Source of the DNA: Anabaena subtropica FACHB-260
Lineage (GTDB): Bacteria; Cyanobacteriota; Cyanobacteriia; Cyanobacteriales; Nostocaceae
Length of the DNA: 64,000 nucleotides
Direction of reading: 5' to 3'
NCBI RefSeq assembly: GCF_014697105.1
Contig: NZ_JACJRF010000008.1
Location: forward strand, 62,001-126,000
The position numbers and the translations under genes are program-made. Positions 9,010 to 17,938 of this stretch are shown piece after piece. How positions within the stretch are numbered: position 1 is the stretch's first letter; every line of letters starts with the position of its first letter. The notes beneath the pieces were generated by a model that was given only the letters and a program-made list of their open reading frames with translations, ran no database searches and was not told the DNA's origin.

Positions 9010-9042
9010 AAAATCTCCATCCCCTTATGGGTGGAGATTTTT
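9010..9042 (+). terminator. Rho-independent terminator
   Basis: AAATCTCCATCC and GGGTGGAGATTT pair over about 12 bp (one G-T wobble) around CCTTAT, with T residues at the 3' side and A residues at the 5' side. It would end the unit that starts at 8629. Confidence 0.75.
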
Positions 9043-9161
9043 AATCTGCATTGGGGTAATGGCATTCAACAATTTTCATTTTGTGGTCTACTAAAGTAGT
9101 ATGGTGAAGAATAACCGTAAATTTGCCTAAATTAAAGCATTATTTTCTAGAGTAAAATTAC

Positions 9162-9416
9162 ATGGATTTTGTGACAGTTCTGGGATTTGCTGCCGCTTTA
9201 TTAACTACTTTTTCCTTCTTGCCACAGATGCTGAAAACATGGCAAAGTAAATCAGCAAAAGATGTATCTTTTGTGATGCTGATATTTTTTAATACTGGGA
9301 TCTTATTATGGCTAATTTATGGAATTATTCTGCAACAATTGCCTGTTATCTTTGCTAATGCTACTACATTAGTTTTTAACATGATAATTCTATGGCTTAA
9401 AATTAAATATAGATAG
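9162..9416 (+). CDS. SemiSWEET-type sugar transporter (PQ-loop)
   Basis: An 84-residue three-helix membrane protein with the bacterial SemiSWEET/MtN3 pattern: TTFSFLPQ in helix 1 (the PQ motif), a short basic loop (KTWQSKSAKDVS), helix 2 with FFNTGILLWLIYG, and helix 3 with NATTLVFNMIILWLK. SemiSWEETs dimerise and passively move sugars across the cytoplasmic membrane; the substrate is not known here. It lies 21 bp upstream of the radical SAM gene. Confidence 0.88.
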   Translation: MDFVTVLGFAAALLTTFSFLPQMLKTWQSKSAKDVSFVMLIFFNTGILLWLIYGIILQQLPVIFANATTLVFNMIILWLKIKYR

Positions 9417-9437
9417 ATATGTTTTAATGAAATACCT

Positions 9438-11072
9438 GTGACATCTTCTTTATTTAGTACTGAACGCCTGTTATTTACGCCTGCTACACCAGAAAGCAAC
9501 GCCATACCACTTATATTTGCTTTTCCCAATGAGTATACGGTAGGTATCACTAGCTTGGGTTATCAGGTAGTATGGGCGACTTTGGCAATGCGTAGTGATG
9601 TGCAGGTTAGTCGTCTATTTACTGATACTTATGAACCATTGCCGAGAAATCCAGAAATTGTGGGATTTTCGATTTCTTGGGAACTGGACTATGTAAATAT
9701 TCTCAATCTCCTGGAATCTTTAACCATTCCCATTAGGACTAGTAATCGTGATGATTCTCATCCCATTGTTTTTGGTGGTGGCCCTGTTTTAACGGCTAAC
9801 CCAGAACCTTTTGCTGATTTTTTTGATGTAATTTTGTTGGGGGATGGAGAAAATCTACTAGGTACTTTGATTGAAACTTATAAAGAAGTCAGGAATGCTT
9901 CTAGACAAACTCAACTGCAAGCACTCGCACAAGTACCAGGAATTTATGTTCCTAGTTTGTATGCAGTAGAGTATCAATCAGTAGATGGTGCAATTAGTTC
10001 AATTAAACCGATTTCCTCAGAAATTCCCGCAGTGGTGCAGAAGCAGACTTATCGGGGAAATACTTTATCAGCATCAACTGTAGTCACCCAAAAGGCGGCA
10101 TGGGAAAATATTTTCATGGTGGAAGTGGTGCGGAGTTGTCCAGAAATGTGCCGCTTTTGTTTAGCTAGTTATCTGACATTACCCTTTAGAACGGCTAGTT
10201 TGGAAAACTCCTTAATTCCAGCTATTGAGAAAGGGTTACAAGTTACAAATCGGCTGGGGTTATTGGGTGCTTCTGTTACTCAGCATCCCGAATTTGAGAC
10301 ATTGCTGGATTATATTAGTCAACCAAAGTATGATGATGTGCGGCTGAGTATTGCCTCGGTACGAACGAATACGGTGACAGAACAGTTAGCCAAAACTTTG
10401 GCGAAACGAGACACGCGATCGCTTACCATTGCTGTAGAGAGTGGTTCGGCAAAAGTCCGCCAAATTATCAACAAAAAACTCCATAACGACGAAATTATTC
10501 AAGCTGCTATCAATGCTAAAGTCGGTGGTTTGTCAGCGTTGAAACTATACGGTATGGTGGGAATCCCAGGAGAAGAAGCAGAAGATTTAGACGCAACGGT
10601 AGCAATGATGGGTGCGATTAAGAAAGCTGCGCCAGGGTTGCGATTAACACTAGGTTGTAGTACTTTTGTGCCTAAAGCTCATACACCATTTCAATGGTAT
10701 GGAGTAAATCGTCAAGCAGAAAAGCGCTTGCAGTCTTTGCAAAAACAGTTAAAACCGCAAGGGATAGATTTTCGCCCAGAAAGTTATAATTGGTCTATCA
10801 TACAGGCTTTGATATCCAGAGGCGATCGCCGCATCTCCCAACTTCTGGAAATCACCCGCAACTTTGGCGACTCCTTGGGTAGTTACAAACGTGCTTTTAA
10901 ACAACTCAAAGGCCAAATCCCTGACTTAGAATTTTACGTTCATCGTGATTGGTCTACAGAGCAAGTATTACCTTGGAGCCACTTGCAAGGGCCGCTACCA
11001 CAGTCTACACTACTAAAGCATTTGGCTGAGGCAACTAGTCATTTTCAAAAAGAACTACAGCCCTTAAATTAG
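9438..11072 (+). CDS. B12-binding-like radical SAM protein
   Basis: A 544-residue radical SAM protein. The N-terminal part (about 20-160) resembles a B12-binding-like domain (VGFSISWELDYVNILN, VFGGGPVLTANPEP, DVILLGDGE). The radical SAM cluster is CPEMCRFC (CxxxCxxC, about 235-242), followed by a TIM-barrel pattern including AVESGS and GMVGIPGE. It belongs to the large group of uncharacterised methylthiotransferase/methyltransferase-like radical SAM enzymes; the substrate is unknown. The start is a GTG at 9438. A CPXCG protein and an SRPBCC protein follow on the same strand. Confidence 0.85.
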   Translation: MTSSLFSTERLLFTPATPESNAIPLIFAFPNEYTVGITSLGYQVVWATLAMRSDVQVSRLFTDTYEPLPRNPEIVGFSISWELDYVNILNLLESLTIPIRTSNRDDSHPIVFGGGPVLTANPEPFADFFDVILLGDGENLLGTLIETYKEVRNASRQTQLQALAQVPGIYVPSLYAVEYQSVDGAISSIKPISSEIPAVVQKQTYRGNTLSASTVVTQKAAWENIFMVEVVRSCPEMCRFCLASYLTLPFRTASLENSLIPAIEKGLQVTNRLGLLGASVTQHPEFETLLDYISQPKYDDVRLSIASVRTNTVTEQLAKTLAKRDTRSLTIAVESGSAKVRQIINKKLHNDEIIQAAINAKVGGLSALKLYGMVGIPGEEAEDLDATVAMMGAIKKAAPGLRLTLGCSTFVPKAHTPFQWYGVNRQAEKRLQSLQKQLKPQGIDFRPESYNWSIIQALISRGDRRISQLLEITRNFGDSLGSYKRAFKQLKGQIPDLEFYVHRDWSTEQVLPWSHLQGPLPQSTLLKHLAEATSHFQKELQPLN

Positions 11073-11151
11073 TAGATAGTGATTTGTTATCATCTGGTGT
11101 TTCACCAAGCGATGAAATTACTAACTGTGAGGTTGATCAACTGACAAATTA

Positions 11152-11340
11152 ATGCAAAATACAGCTGAATTTTATTGCGCCTATTGTGGTGAACCAAACT
11201 TAACCTTTATTGATTTGAGTGCTGGTGGACAGCAATCTTACGTTGAAGATTGTCAAGTTTGCTGTCACCCAAATATCTTATATGTGCGGGTTGATGAAGA
11301 TTCCCTGGATATCGAAATTGATACAGAATACGAAGGTTGA
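11152..11340 (+). CDS. CPXCG motif-containing cysteine-rich protein
   Basis: A 62-residue acidic protein with two Cys pairs, CAYCGE (about 9-14) and CQVCC (about 34-38), which together can bind one zinc ion. The phrases AGGQQSYVEDC and HPNILYV match the small CPXCG family of unknown function. The start ATG is at 11152, 80 bp after the radical SAM gene, and it is followed 19 bp later by the SRPBCC gene, so the two small genes are probably co-transcribed. Confidence 0.85.
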   Translation: MQNTAEFYCAYCGEPNLTFIDLSAGGQQSYVEDCQVCCHPNILYVRVDEDSLDIEIDTEYEG

Positions 11341-11359
11341 ATATTAGGTTTTTCTTTCC

Positions 11360-11803
11360 ATGCGGCACTTTCAACATTCCTCAGTAATTAATGCGCCACC
11401 AGAAGTAGTTTGGAAATTCCACGAAAGACCGGATATTTTGCAACTACTAACTCCACCTTGGCAACCAGTGCAAGTTGTCCGCCGAGAAGGAGGACTAGAA
11501 GTAGGCGCAATCACAGAATTTAAATTGTTTCTTGGCCCTGTACCCTTGACTTGGTTAGCGCGTCACACTGAATGTGAAAAATATCGTCTGTTTACTGATA
11601 CACAAATATCTGGGCCTTTTGAGTCTTGGATACATCGTCATCAATTTGAGACAGAAAATGGTAAAACAAAACTGATTGATGATATTTCCTACGTGATGCC
11701 TGGTGGAGAGACAATAGAGTTTATAGCTGGTTGGCTAGTGCAAGCACAATTAGAAGCAATGTTTCGCTACCGCCACTATGTCACTAAACGGGAGTGTGAA
11801 TAG
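11360..11803 (+). CDS. SRPBCC (START-like) family protein
   Basis: A 147-residue START-like protein. Its N-terminal strand SSVINAPPEVVWKFHERPD and the GPFESWIHRHQFE segment are typical of the cyclase/dehydrase-like branch of SRPBCC ligand-binding proteins. The cavity would bind a hydrophobic small molecule; none can be named. It closes the semiSWEET-radical SAM-CPXCG-SRPBCC run. Confidence 0.8.
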   Translation: MRHFQHSSVINAPPEVVWKFHERPDILQLLTPPWQPVQVVRREGGLEVGAITEFKLFLGPVPLTWLARHTECEKYRLFTDTQISGPFESWIHRHQFETENGKTKLIDDISYVMPGGETIEFIAGWLVQAQLEAMFRYRHYVTKRECE

Positions 11804-11914
11804 AGAAATTGGGGGGAAGAAGCTAGAAAATCAATTCAGTATTTCGCAAATAACCCTTCCCCTAACTTCTCGCAGCAACTAAGCGGAATCTTGATTTTTC
11901 AAAGCCAGGACAGT

Positions 11915-12472
11915 TCAAGTTCTGACCTTTTGTCTTTCTTTTGGCACAATTTCAAACTCAAAATTACCAACGAGACGTTCATCAACGTATACGTATATTA
12001 TATGTTTACCTGGTGGATCGCCGGGTGCGATCGTCCAAAAATTCTCAATCACACCATCCTTGGGCAATTGAGTACGTTTGGTGACCGCTTCTGTGCCATC
12101 GGCTGATAGTGTAAAATTTTCGCCGCTATCAGTCGCCCAAGTTTCTGGGGGTTTTGGTAACCGTAAGACTTCGCGCCATGTCACCTCGCCTTTAACGTCT
12201 AGAATTTGAATCCGCCAACCGTATTTGTTACCTTCTTCTAGCGGTACTCTGATTGTCGGAGTGAGGTTAATTTTTCCTTCAGAGTCACGGCTTGCCACTC
12301 CAAACTCAACTTTAGTGATTGTAATCGCTTGAGGTTTGTTTGGTGGAGACTGAGAGCTTGACTGAGAAACTGTCATAGGATTGTTGGCTAGGACTGATGT
12401 GTGAATAACTCCAGACATCAGCAAAGAAGAAGTTAGTACAACTGTCGCAGCCCAAGTTCTCATGCTTCTCAA
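11915..12472 (-). CDS. Secreted hypothetical protein
   Basis: A 185-residue protein with a signal peptide (MRSMRTW start, hydrophobic core to about 27, likely cleavage after VLA at 29). The mature part is mostly beta-type sequence (YGWRIQILD, HIIYVYVDERLVGNFEFEIV), suggesting an Ig-like or jelly-roll domain in the periplasm. No named family is recognised. Confidence 0.65.
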   Translation of the reverse strand: MRSMRTWAATVVLTSSLLMSGVIHTSVLANNPMTVSQSSSQSPPNKPQAITITKVEFGVASRDSEGKINLTPTIRVPLEEGNKYGWRIQILDVKGEVTWREVLRLPKPPETWATDSGENFTLSADGTEAVTKRTQLPKDGVIENFWTIAPGDPPGKHIIYVYVDERLVGNFEFEIVPKERQKVRT

Positions 12473-12882
12473 TTTTTCGGTCAGTTACTAGTACATATTC
12501 AACTACTTTTTGTGCATCTCCGGTAGAGGTAATGCGGGAATTTTTGCGGTAACACATTTATCCGAAAAGTAGCTCATTTGCATTCATGTTACTTGTTGAT
12601 ACTCAGTTTGCTTGAGCTTATGCTTAAAAAGATAAATTTAATTGTGGCGATCGCTACTTTATTTACCTGAGGTTTATTATCATTTTTATCTTACATTGCT
12701 TGGTCTTGGCTTTTTGAATTATTAACTAGATATATTCAGGATTAAAATTTTGTTTAATTTTATCAAAAAAGGAAGTTTCCCAAAATCCTTATCTTAAAAC
12801 TATAATTGTTGGGTATAACTGGATTTTCTAGCAATAGAAAATTAGTGCTTTAAGTTAAGATATATTATTGTGTGATGTAATT
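12473..12882. other. AT-rich spacer, nothing recognised
   Basis: A divergent intergenic region of about 400 bp between two genes for secreted hypothetical proteins. It must hold both promoters. Apart from AT-rich runs I see no hairpin, repeat or RNA gene that I can support. Confidence 0.4.
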
Positions 12883-13317
12883 ATGAAAACGTTTTTCATT
12901 GTAGTCTTAGCGGGAATTAGTACAATGGGTTACGCCCCACTAGAGGCGATGGGCGAAGTCCCACTAGAAGCGATCGCACCACTCCAAAGCAGTGATGTTA
13001 ACCAAGAGAATTGGCAAGAAAGCATCCTTGAACGTCATGAGGCGGCGGCTTTGACAACGGAACCTGCGACAATAAATAGTGAGTGGAATAATGTTGCAGG
13101 CACGCCTCAAAACCTGAAAGATAGCTCTATTTCGCTAGAGCAAAAGAAAGGATGTGAAAGTTTCAGCCCGCTTGATTTACTTAGCAATCCCGATGCTATC
13201 TTCAAAGAATGCGTCAATCCCGCAGATAATCGAACGCCACAAAGTGTTGAGCCAGTGGAGTATTTTAAAGTTCCTGGACTTGATTCGGGTGTCAAAATAA
13301 ATGTTACTAAATTTTAA
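12883..13317 (+). CDS. Secreted hypothetical protein
   Basis: A protein of about 144 residues. The frame can be extended to a TTG at 12868, but the ATG at 12883 gives a normal signal peptide (MKTFFIVVLAGISTMG). Just after it, the phrases PLEAMGEVPLEAIAPL form a short internal repeat encoded by imperfect DNA repeats. The mature part is polar, with two Cys (GCESF, KECVN) that may form a disulfide. It is convergent with the VOC gene. No family is recognised. Confidence 0.55.
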   Translation: MKTFFIVVLAGISTMGYAPLEAMGEVPLEAIAPLQSSDVNQENWQESILERHEAAALTTEPATINSEWNNVAGTPQNLKDSSISLEQKKGCESFSPLDLLSNPDAIFKECVNPADNRTPQSVEPVEYFKVPGLDSGVKINVTKF

Positions 13318-13370
13318 TTATTTGATGATGAATTACTGAGTTATCTTTGTTAATTCCCAATCTCCAGGCT

Positions 13371-14420
13371 CTATTCCAGCAAATTCCAAAAGTAACCATC
13401 TGGCGCAACGAAAGAGAAACTTTTTTCTCGAAACTCGTTTTCAATAATGCTGGTAAATTTTTGTGCAGAGCTGGATTTGATGCGATCGCTATATATTTCT
13501 AATCCTCGCACGCGGTAAGTATACAGAGACATTCCCAAGCTACCCGGTTGCGCTGCTTCAAAGTGTGACTCTAAATTCATTGCATCGGGAAAGCGAATAA
13601 TATAAAGTCTGCCACTACGTGCAGCCATCAAGTCTGACTGAGAAGAACGTGGATCATCAAAGGTAGTGACAATAAACTTCTCTCCTGGTTTTAGGTCAAA
13701 AAGATCCCGTCCAGCTGGTGAAGATTCATAGCTAGTCTCCACATCATCGCGTACACGCAACAAACCCAAAACCTCTTCATAAAATTTCAGGCTTTCCTTG
13801 CTGTCATCCTGAGCAATAATGCCGATATGAGTAAACTGACTAGTCTTAAAAGCACTAGCTTGGTTAATTTCTCCGTAATGAGGTAGGCTATAGCCAAATC
13901 TTTGGAAAAATACCTGTCGAGTTAAGGGTTGCAACAGCAGCATTTCTCGCACTCCCACGGCTTGATCTACAAAAGGACGGCTTTTCCTCTCTTTGTGATA
14001 AATTACCTCCCAGTAAGGATAACTATATCTCACAGCCCAACCAGAGGCTTTTGCATCTTCCGCGTGATTTAAAATAGTTAATATATCAGCAGTTAAACTA
14101 GTTGCCCAGCGATTACCCTTAACTTTCATCGATGTTAACCCCAAGCCTGGATTTGTAGGGTTTTGCCAAACCATCAACCGAATCAAACCATGATCTGCAT
14201 TTTGGTGATATAGGCGAATCGAACGCAAAGCAGAGTTCACCCCATACAATTGATACGCTGCGGCTTGGGGTAATTCACCCACTTGACCGATGCGATAGCC
14301 AAATTGCTCCCAATATTGAATGGCAAAAATGGGATCGGGAACGCCAATACACACTTCATATATGCCGGCGATCGCCGGAGGTGGGGCGTAGCCCATCGCT
14401 GTTTCTTGCCTCTGATTCAT
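13371..14420 (-). CDS. VOC (glyoxalase/bleomycin-resistance fold) family protein
   Basis: A 349-residue protein with two vicinal-oxygen-chelate modules. The first (about 17-135) starts IYEVCIGVPD; the second (about 195-349) starts THIGIIAQDDSKESLKFYEEVLGL and ends SFVAPDGYFWNLLE, where H, E and a terminal E can bind metal. The family includes dioxygenases and lyases; the substrate here is unknown. An ATG nine codons in (MGYAPPP) is an alternative start. The kinase gene lies upstream on the same strand, 37 bp away. Confidence 0.8.
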   Translation of the reverse strand: MNQRQETAMGYAPPPAIAGIYEVCIGVPDPIFAIQYWEQFGYRIGQVGELPQAAAYQLYGVNSALRSIRLYHQNADHGLIRLMVWQNPTNPGLGLTSMKVKGNRWATSLTADILTILNHAEDAKASGWAVRYSYPYWEVIYHKERKSRPFVDQAVGVREMLLLQPLTRQVFFQRFGYSLPHYGEINQASAFKTSQFTHIGIIAQDDSKESLKFYEEVLGLLRVRDDVETSYESSPAGRDLFDLKPGEKFIVTTFDDPRSSQSDLMAARSGRLYIIRFPDAMNLESHFEAAQPGSLGMSLYTYRVRGLEIYSDRIKSSSAQKFTSIIENEFREKSFSFVAPDGYFWNLLE

Positions 14421-14457
14421 GTTAATGCTTTTGAAGATTCTTTAAAAAAGAAATTTA

Positions 14458-16725
14458 TCAAGAAGACGCAGAGATTTTGTTTTTCATCTGATTTAAATCT
14501 TTTAGTACAGCCGCCGCCGATTGGTAGCGATCGCTAAAATGATATCGCACCATTTTATCTAAAATTACTGCCAGTTCTTCACTAATTTCTGCGTTGTTTT
14601 GCCACATCACATTTCCCGTTTCGGGATCTAATGGTAGTTCTTGAGGTAATATCCCTGTGAGAGCTTGAATCCCCATCATCCCAACAGCGTAAATATCGCT
14701 AGCCAAGCGCGGATGTCCAGCAAACTGCTCTGGTGGTGCATAGCCTCGCGTCCCGATGGCTACAGTGGCTAATTCTGTTTTTTCATCAGTTGGCGGTTGC
14801 ATCAATTTGACTGCACCAAAGTCAATTAAAACTAATCGATTATCTTGAGCAGACCTAATAATATTAGTTGGTTTTACATCCCGATGAATTACCCGATGTT
14901 CATGCACAAATGCCAAAACTTCTAAAACCCCTTTGAGCATTTCCATGACAAAAGCTTCACTCTGTACACTTGTTACTGGTGGTAACTCCTCATTTAAAGT
15001 ATGTCCAGGAATGTATTCTTCTACTAAATAAAATTCTTCCTTGACTTCAAAATAAGCAAGCAGTTCGGGAATTTGTTGATGTTTACCCAAAGATTCTAAA
15101 ATTTCTGCTTCTGTAGTAAATAACCGACGTGCAACTTGCAAGAACTTTGTATCTTTGCGTGCAGGCATTAACTGTTTTACGACACAGGTAGGATTTCCTG
15201 GTCTTTGAGTATCTTGTGCTAAATAAGTGCGGCCGAATCCACCAGCACCAAGGATTCTGGAAATATCATAACGACCACCCAACAGCAAATCACCAGTACT
15301 TTTTTCTGGTGCGATCGCACTAGAATTATGATGAGAGTGTTGGTCATAAAGTGCTGTATTATCTGCTGTTGCTGTAGTTTCTTGCAAGAGGATATTTAAC
15401 TGCTCAATTACCTCTTGTTGTTGTTCGACTTGCAAAACGATGATCTTTGTTTGCTGTTGTGTGCGATGAGTCGTATAAGTCATGACACTCACCCCACTAA
15501 TAATTAAAGTTAAAGCTGGTGGGATTAAAGGTATCCACCCAGCTTGTAGAAACAAACCAGCGCAAATCACCACTAAACCAGTTAGGACTAGACCCCCGAC
15601 TACGACGAATAACAGAGGATGTCGCAGTCGCCATGCCAAAATACCACCGACTAGTGACCAACCCCACAACCAAACTAGTTCAGCCCAATCAGGCCAGTAC
15701 CAAATTAGGGGTCGTCCATCCAACACTGTACTGAGTAGCTGACTGGCTATCTGTGCGTGTATAAAAAGCGGAGGAGTTCTAGTTGCTTGCCCTGATGCGG
15801 CACTATAGGGTGTATATAAACCAGGATGAACACTAGAGGCAGTTGTACCAATAATTACTAAACGATCTTTTACCAAGTTTGGGTTAACTTGATTGTTCAA
15901 AACTTCTGTGAGAGTGACTGTTTGAGCTAAGTGATGAGGATGGCGATAATTCAGTAATATTTGATAACCTTTGGCATCAACACCTTTGTAGCTACCGGAA
16001 TTAGGTGTCAGGATGGGAAAGATTGCTTTACCGAGTTGAAAATTATGATGTTCAAAGTCTGCGTGAATACCTGTTTGCTCTAAGTAAGTAATTGCTGCTA
16101 AAGCCGCAAATGAGAATTGCGTATCACATTTACTATCATTGGGTTCAGAAAATGGCAAAGCACGGCGAACAATTTGGTCTTCCTCGATATCAGAAATCAA
16201 ATCGTTATAGCCAATATTTTCTTGAGGGAAATTTTGCGGCGGAGGTATTTCTGACCTACCCATACTACTGGATAAGCAGGCGCTAATAATATGGTGGGGA
16301 TTTTCCAGCCCAACCCCTAGATTCTTCTGTTCTGGTCGGTAAATATTCAGAGCAATGACACGCGGTTGAGAGGAATCTAGTTTAGCTAACAGTTGGTTGA
16401 TGGTATTATCTGAAAGATTCCAGCCTTGTTTTGCTAAATCCTCTTCAGTAATTGTGACTAACAAAATTCGTGGATCGGTTGGTTCTGCTGGACGCGATCG
16501 CAACATCTGATCATAAGCTTTTAACTCCCAAGACTGCAACCATTTGAGTTCCCTAGCTCCCCACACCAAAGCTGTGACTCCCAAACTAGTGACAAAAATT
16601 ATTTGCCACCAGTTTTTGTTAAAAGTCGCGTCACGGTAACTTTTATCTTTGATGAACGCGGATCGGAGTTTGTTTGATATTCCAATAATCACAGTATTGG
16701 GGCAGTAGTCTAAATTTTGTGACAA
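14458..16725 (-). CDS. CHASE2-sensor serine/threonine protein kinase
   Basis: A 755-residue membrane kinase. One N-terminal membrane helix (about 40-58) is followed by an extracytoplasmic CHASE2 sensor domain (about 65-345; DQMLRSRP, PRILLVTITEEDL), then three close membrane helices (about 350-425), a coiled-coil stretch (about 430-455) and a C-terminal Hanks-type kinase domain (about 480-750). The kinase has the ATP loop LGAGGFGRTYLA, the catalytic HRDVKPTN, the DFGAVK metal loop and the GYAPPEQF activation segment, so it should be active. It would sense an unknown periplasmic signal and phosphorylate cytoplasmic targets. The frame starts at a TTG; the first 30 residues are uncertain. Confidence 0.92.
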   Translation of the reverse strand: MSQNLDYCPNTVIIGISNKLRSAFIKDKSYRDATFNKNWWQIIFVTSLGVTALVWGARELKWLQSWELKAYDQMLRSRPAEPTDPRILLVTITEEDLAKQGWNLSDNTINQLLAKLDSSQPRVIALNIYRPEQKNLGVGLENPHHIISACLSSSMGRSEIPPPQNFPQENIGYNDLISDIEEDQIVRRALPFSEPNDSKCDTQFSFAALAAITYLEQTGIHADFEHHNFQLGKAIFPILTPNSGSYKGVDAKGYQILLNYRHPHHLAQTVTLTEVLNNQVNPNLVKDRLVIIGTTASSVHPGLYTPYSAASGQATRTPPLFIHAQIASQLLSTVLDGRPLIWYWPDWAELVWLWGWSLVGGILAWRLRHPLLFVVVGGLVLTGLVVICAGLFLQAGWIPLIPPALTLIISGVSVMTYTTHRTQQQTKIIVLQVEQQQEVIEQLNILLQETTATADNTALYDQHSHHNSSAIAPEKSTGDLLLGGRYDISRILGAGGFGRTYLAQDTQRPGNPTCVVKQLMPARKDTKFLQVARRLFTTEAEILESLGKHQQIPELLAYFEVKEEFYLVEEYIPGHTLNEELPPVTSVQSEAFVMEMLKGVLEVLAFVHEHRVIHRDVKPTNIIRSAQDNRLVLIDFGAVKLMQPPTDEKTELATVAIGTRGYAPPEQFAGHPRLASDIYAVGMMGIQALTGILPQELPLDPETGNVMWQNNAEISEELAVILDKMVRYHFSDRYQSAAAVLKDLNQMKNKISASS

Positions 16726-16821
16726 GCTAACTAAAGCTTTCTTTAATTTAGCAAGTTACTGGCTAGAGATCCTTCGTCATTAGTTATGAGTCATTGGTTA
16801 TTAGTTTTTCTTCCTTGTTCT

Positions 16822-17094
16822 CTACTCCCCATCAAATTCTTCCACTGGACTAGAAGCTGTCAAAGGAATTGAGCTAGAAGATGGGGAGGGCAAATCTAAC
16901 CGAGGTTCTTCGAGTGCTGCCTCGATGGTTGCATCAATGAAATAATAGCCAATGATTTTGTCATAGTTGGAAGCAACCGCTAAGAAAGCCCCGCCCAATA
17001 TATAAATAGGCAATGGCAGAGTGAATGCTTTTAACCAATCAAATAATTCTGCCAAGGCAAACAAAACCAAAAAACAAGCAAGCCAAACCCTCAT
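16822..17094 (-). CDS. Small membrane protein
   Basis: A 90-residue protein with two hydrophobic segments (about 3-17 and 27-43, split by LFDWLKAFTLPLP), then a polar, Ser/Pro-rich acidic tail. It has the look of a conserved cyanobacterial membrane protein but I cannot name a family. The ATG at 17094 is the first Met. Confidence 0.65.
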   Translation of the reverse strand: MRVWLACFLVLFALAELFDWLKAFTLPLPIYILGGAFLAVASNYDKIIGYYFIDATIEAALEEPRLDLPSPSSSSIPLTASSPVEEFDGE

Positions 17095-17176
17095 TTTCCT
17101 ATCCCCCGTGCAAGCAACTCTAGTCTACTAATAGGGTAATTTCATCCCATGCCATGATTGAGCAACGACAAGTTTA

Positions 17177-17515
17177 CTATTTAACGACTACTGAGTGTTG
17201 ACAACTCAACAATGGTTGAGCTGATCGCAGCACCGCATCTAGTAAACCTGGAAACAGTATTTCTAAGTCTTCACGCCGCAATTTATTGATGTGCTGTGTT
17301 CCTTCTTTACGAGTCATGACTACGCCTGACTCTCGCAAAATCTTGAAGTGGTTGGACATGGTGGATTTGGCGATCGCAAAATCAAATTCAGCACAACATT
17401 GCTCCCCCTTGGTTGCTAACAACCGCACAATTTCCAGTCTGGCTGGATCTCCCAAAGCATACAGCACGCCTGGTAAAGAAATATCTTTTCGGTCTGGATA
17501 ATATAAAAATCTCAT
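17177..17515 (-). CDS. rexT: ArsR-type redox regulator RexT
   Basis: A 112-residue ArsR/SmtB winged-helix repressor (recognition helix about 49-62, [17 protein letters not shown]). It has a vicinal cysteine pair at exactly 40-41 (GEQCCAE). This matches RexT of Anabaena PCC 7120, a repressor of thioredoxin TrxA2 that loses DNA binding when H2O2 joins Cys40 and Cys41 in a disulfide (literature, from memory). It is divergent from a thioredoxin gene, and a perfect palindrome lies between the two. There is no arsenic- or metal-site motif such as ELCVCDL. A third Cys near the C terminus (LSCQHS) is extra. Confidence 0.9.
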   Translation of the reverse strand: MRFLYYPDRKDISLPGVLYALGDPARLEIVRLLATKGEQCCAEFDFAIAKSTMSNHFKILRESGVVMTRKEGTQHINKLRREDLEILFPGLLDAVLRSAQPLLSCQHSVVVK

Positions 17516-17550
17516 ACTTGCATTATCTCTTAAAATGGCTTATATTTTTA

Positions 17551-17571
17551 TTATTCGATATTATCGAATAA
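17551..17571. promoter_or_regulatory. Probable RexT operator
   Basis: TTATTCGATA and TATCGAATAA form a perfect 10-bp inverted repeat around a central T, 20 bp before the trxA start and 35 bp before the rexT start. Size and sequence are typical of ArsR-family operators. Its position would allow control of both divergent genes. Confidence 0.85.
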
Positions 17572-17591
17572 ACGAATTAAGGCTAATAACT

Positions 17592-17924
17592 ATGTCATCC
17601 ATTACAAATGTCACAGAAGCCACATTCAAGCAAGAAGTTTTGGACAGCAACGTTCCAGTCTTAGTGGACTTTTGGGCCCCTTGGTGCGGCCCTTGTCGGA
17701 TGGTAGCGCCAGTTGTGGATGAAGTTGCTAGCGAATACGAAGGACAAGTTAAAGTGGTGAAACTGAATACGGATCAAAATCCCACCGTTGCTAGTCATTA
17801 CGGGATTCGCACCATTCCTACACTGATGGTTTTTAAGGGAGGAAGACAAGTTGATACAGTTGTAGGGGCTGTCTCCAAGACCACATTGACTAAGACTTTA
17901 ACACAGCATATTCAAGAAGGGTAA
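17592..17924 (+). CDS. trxA: Thioredoxin (TrxA2-type)
   Basis: A classical 110-residue thioredoxin with WCGPC at 31-35 and the cis-proline motif RTIPT. It reduces target disulfides in the cytoplasm. The frame is open 19 codons further upstream, but that extension runs through the operator palindrome, so the ATG at 17592 (protein starts MSSITN) is chosen. Divergent from rexT, it corresponds to TrxA2 of Anabaena PCC 7120 and should be induced by peroxide. Confidence 0.95.
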   Translation: MSSITNVTEATFKQEVLDSNVPVLVDFWAPWCGPCRMVAPVVDEVASEYEGQVKVVKLNTDQNPTVASHYGIRTIPTLMVFKGGRQVDTVVGAVSKTTLTKTLTQHIQEG

Positions 17925-17938
17925 TATCTGAGGAAGGG

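Noticed and set aside
15482-15742. 86-codon plus-strand frame inside the kinase gene
   Set aside because: It is antisense to the membrane helices of the CHASE2 kinase, where such frames arise from composition.
17535-17591. N-terminal extension of thioredoxin from the ATG at 17535
   Set aside because: It runs through the RexT operator palindrome, and the product would be longer than any normal thioredoxin start.
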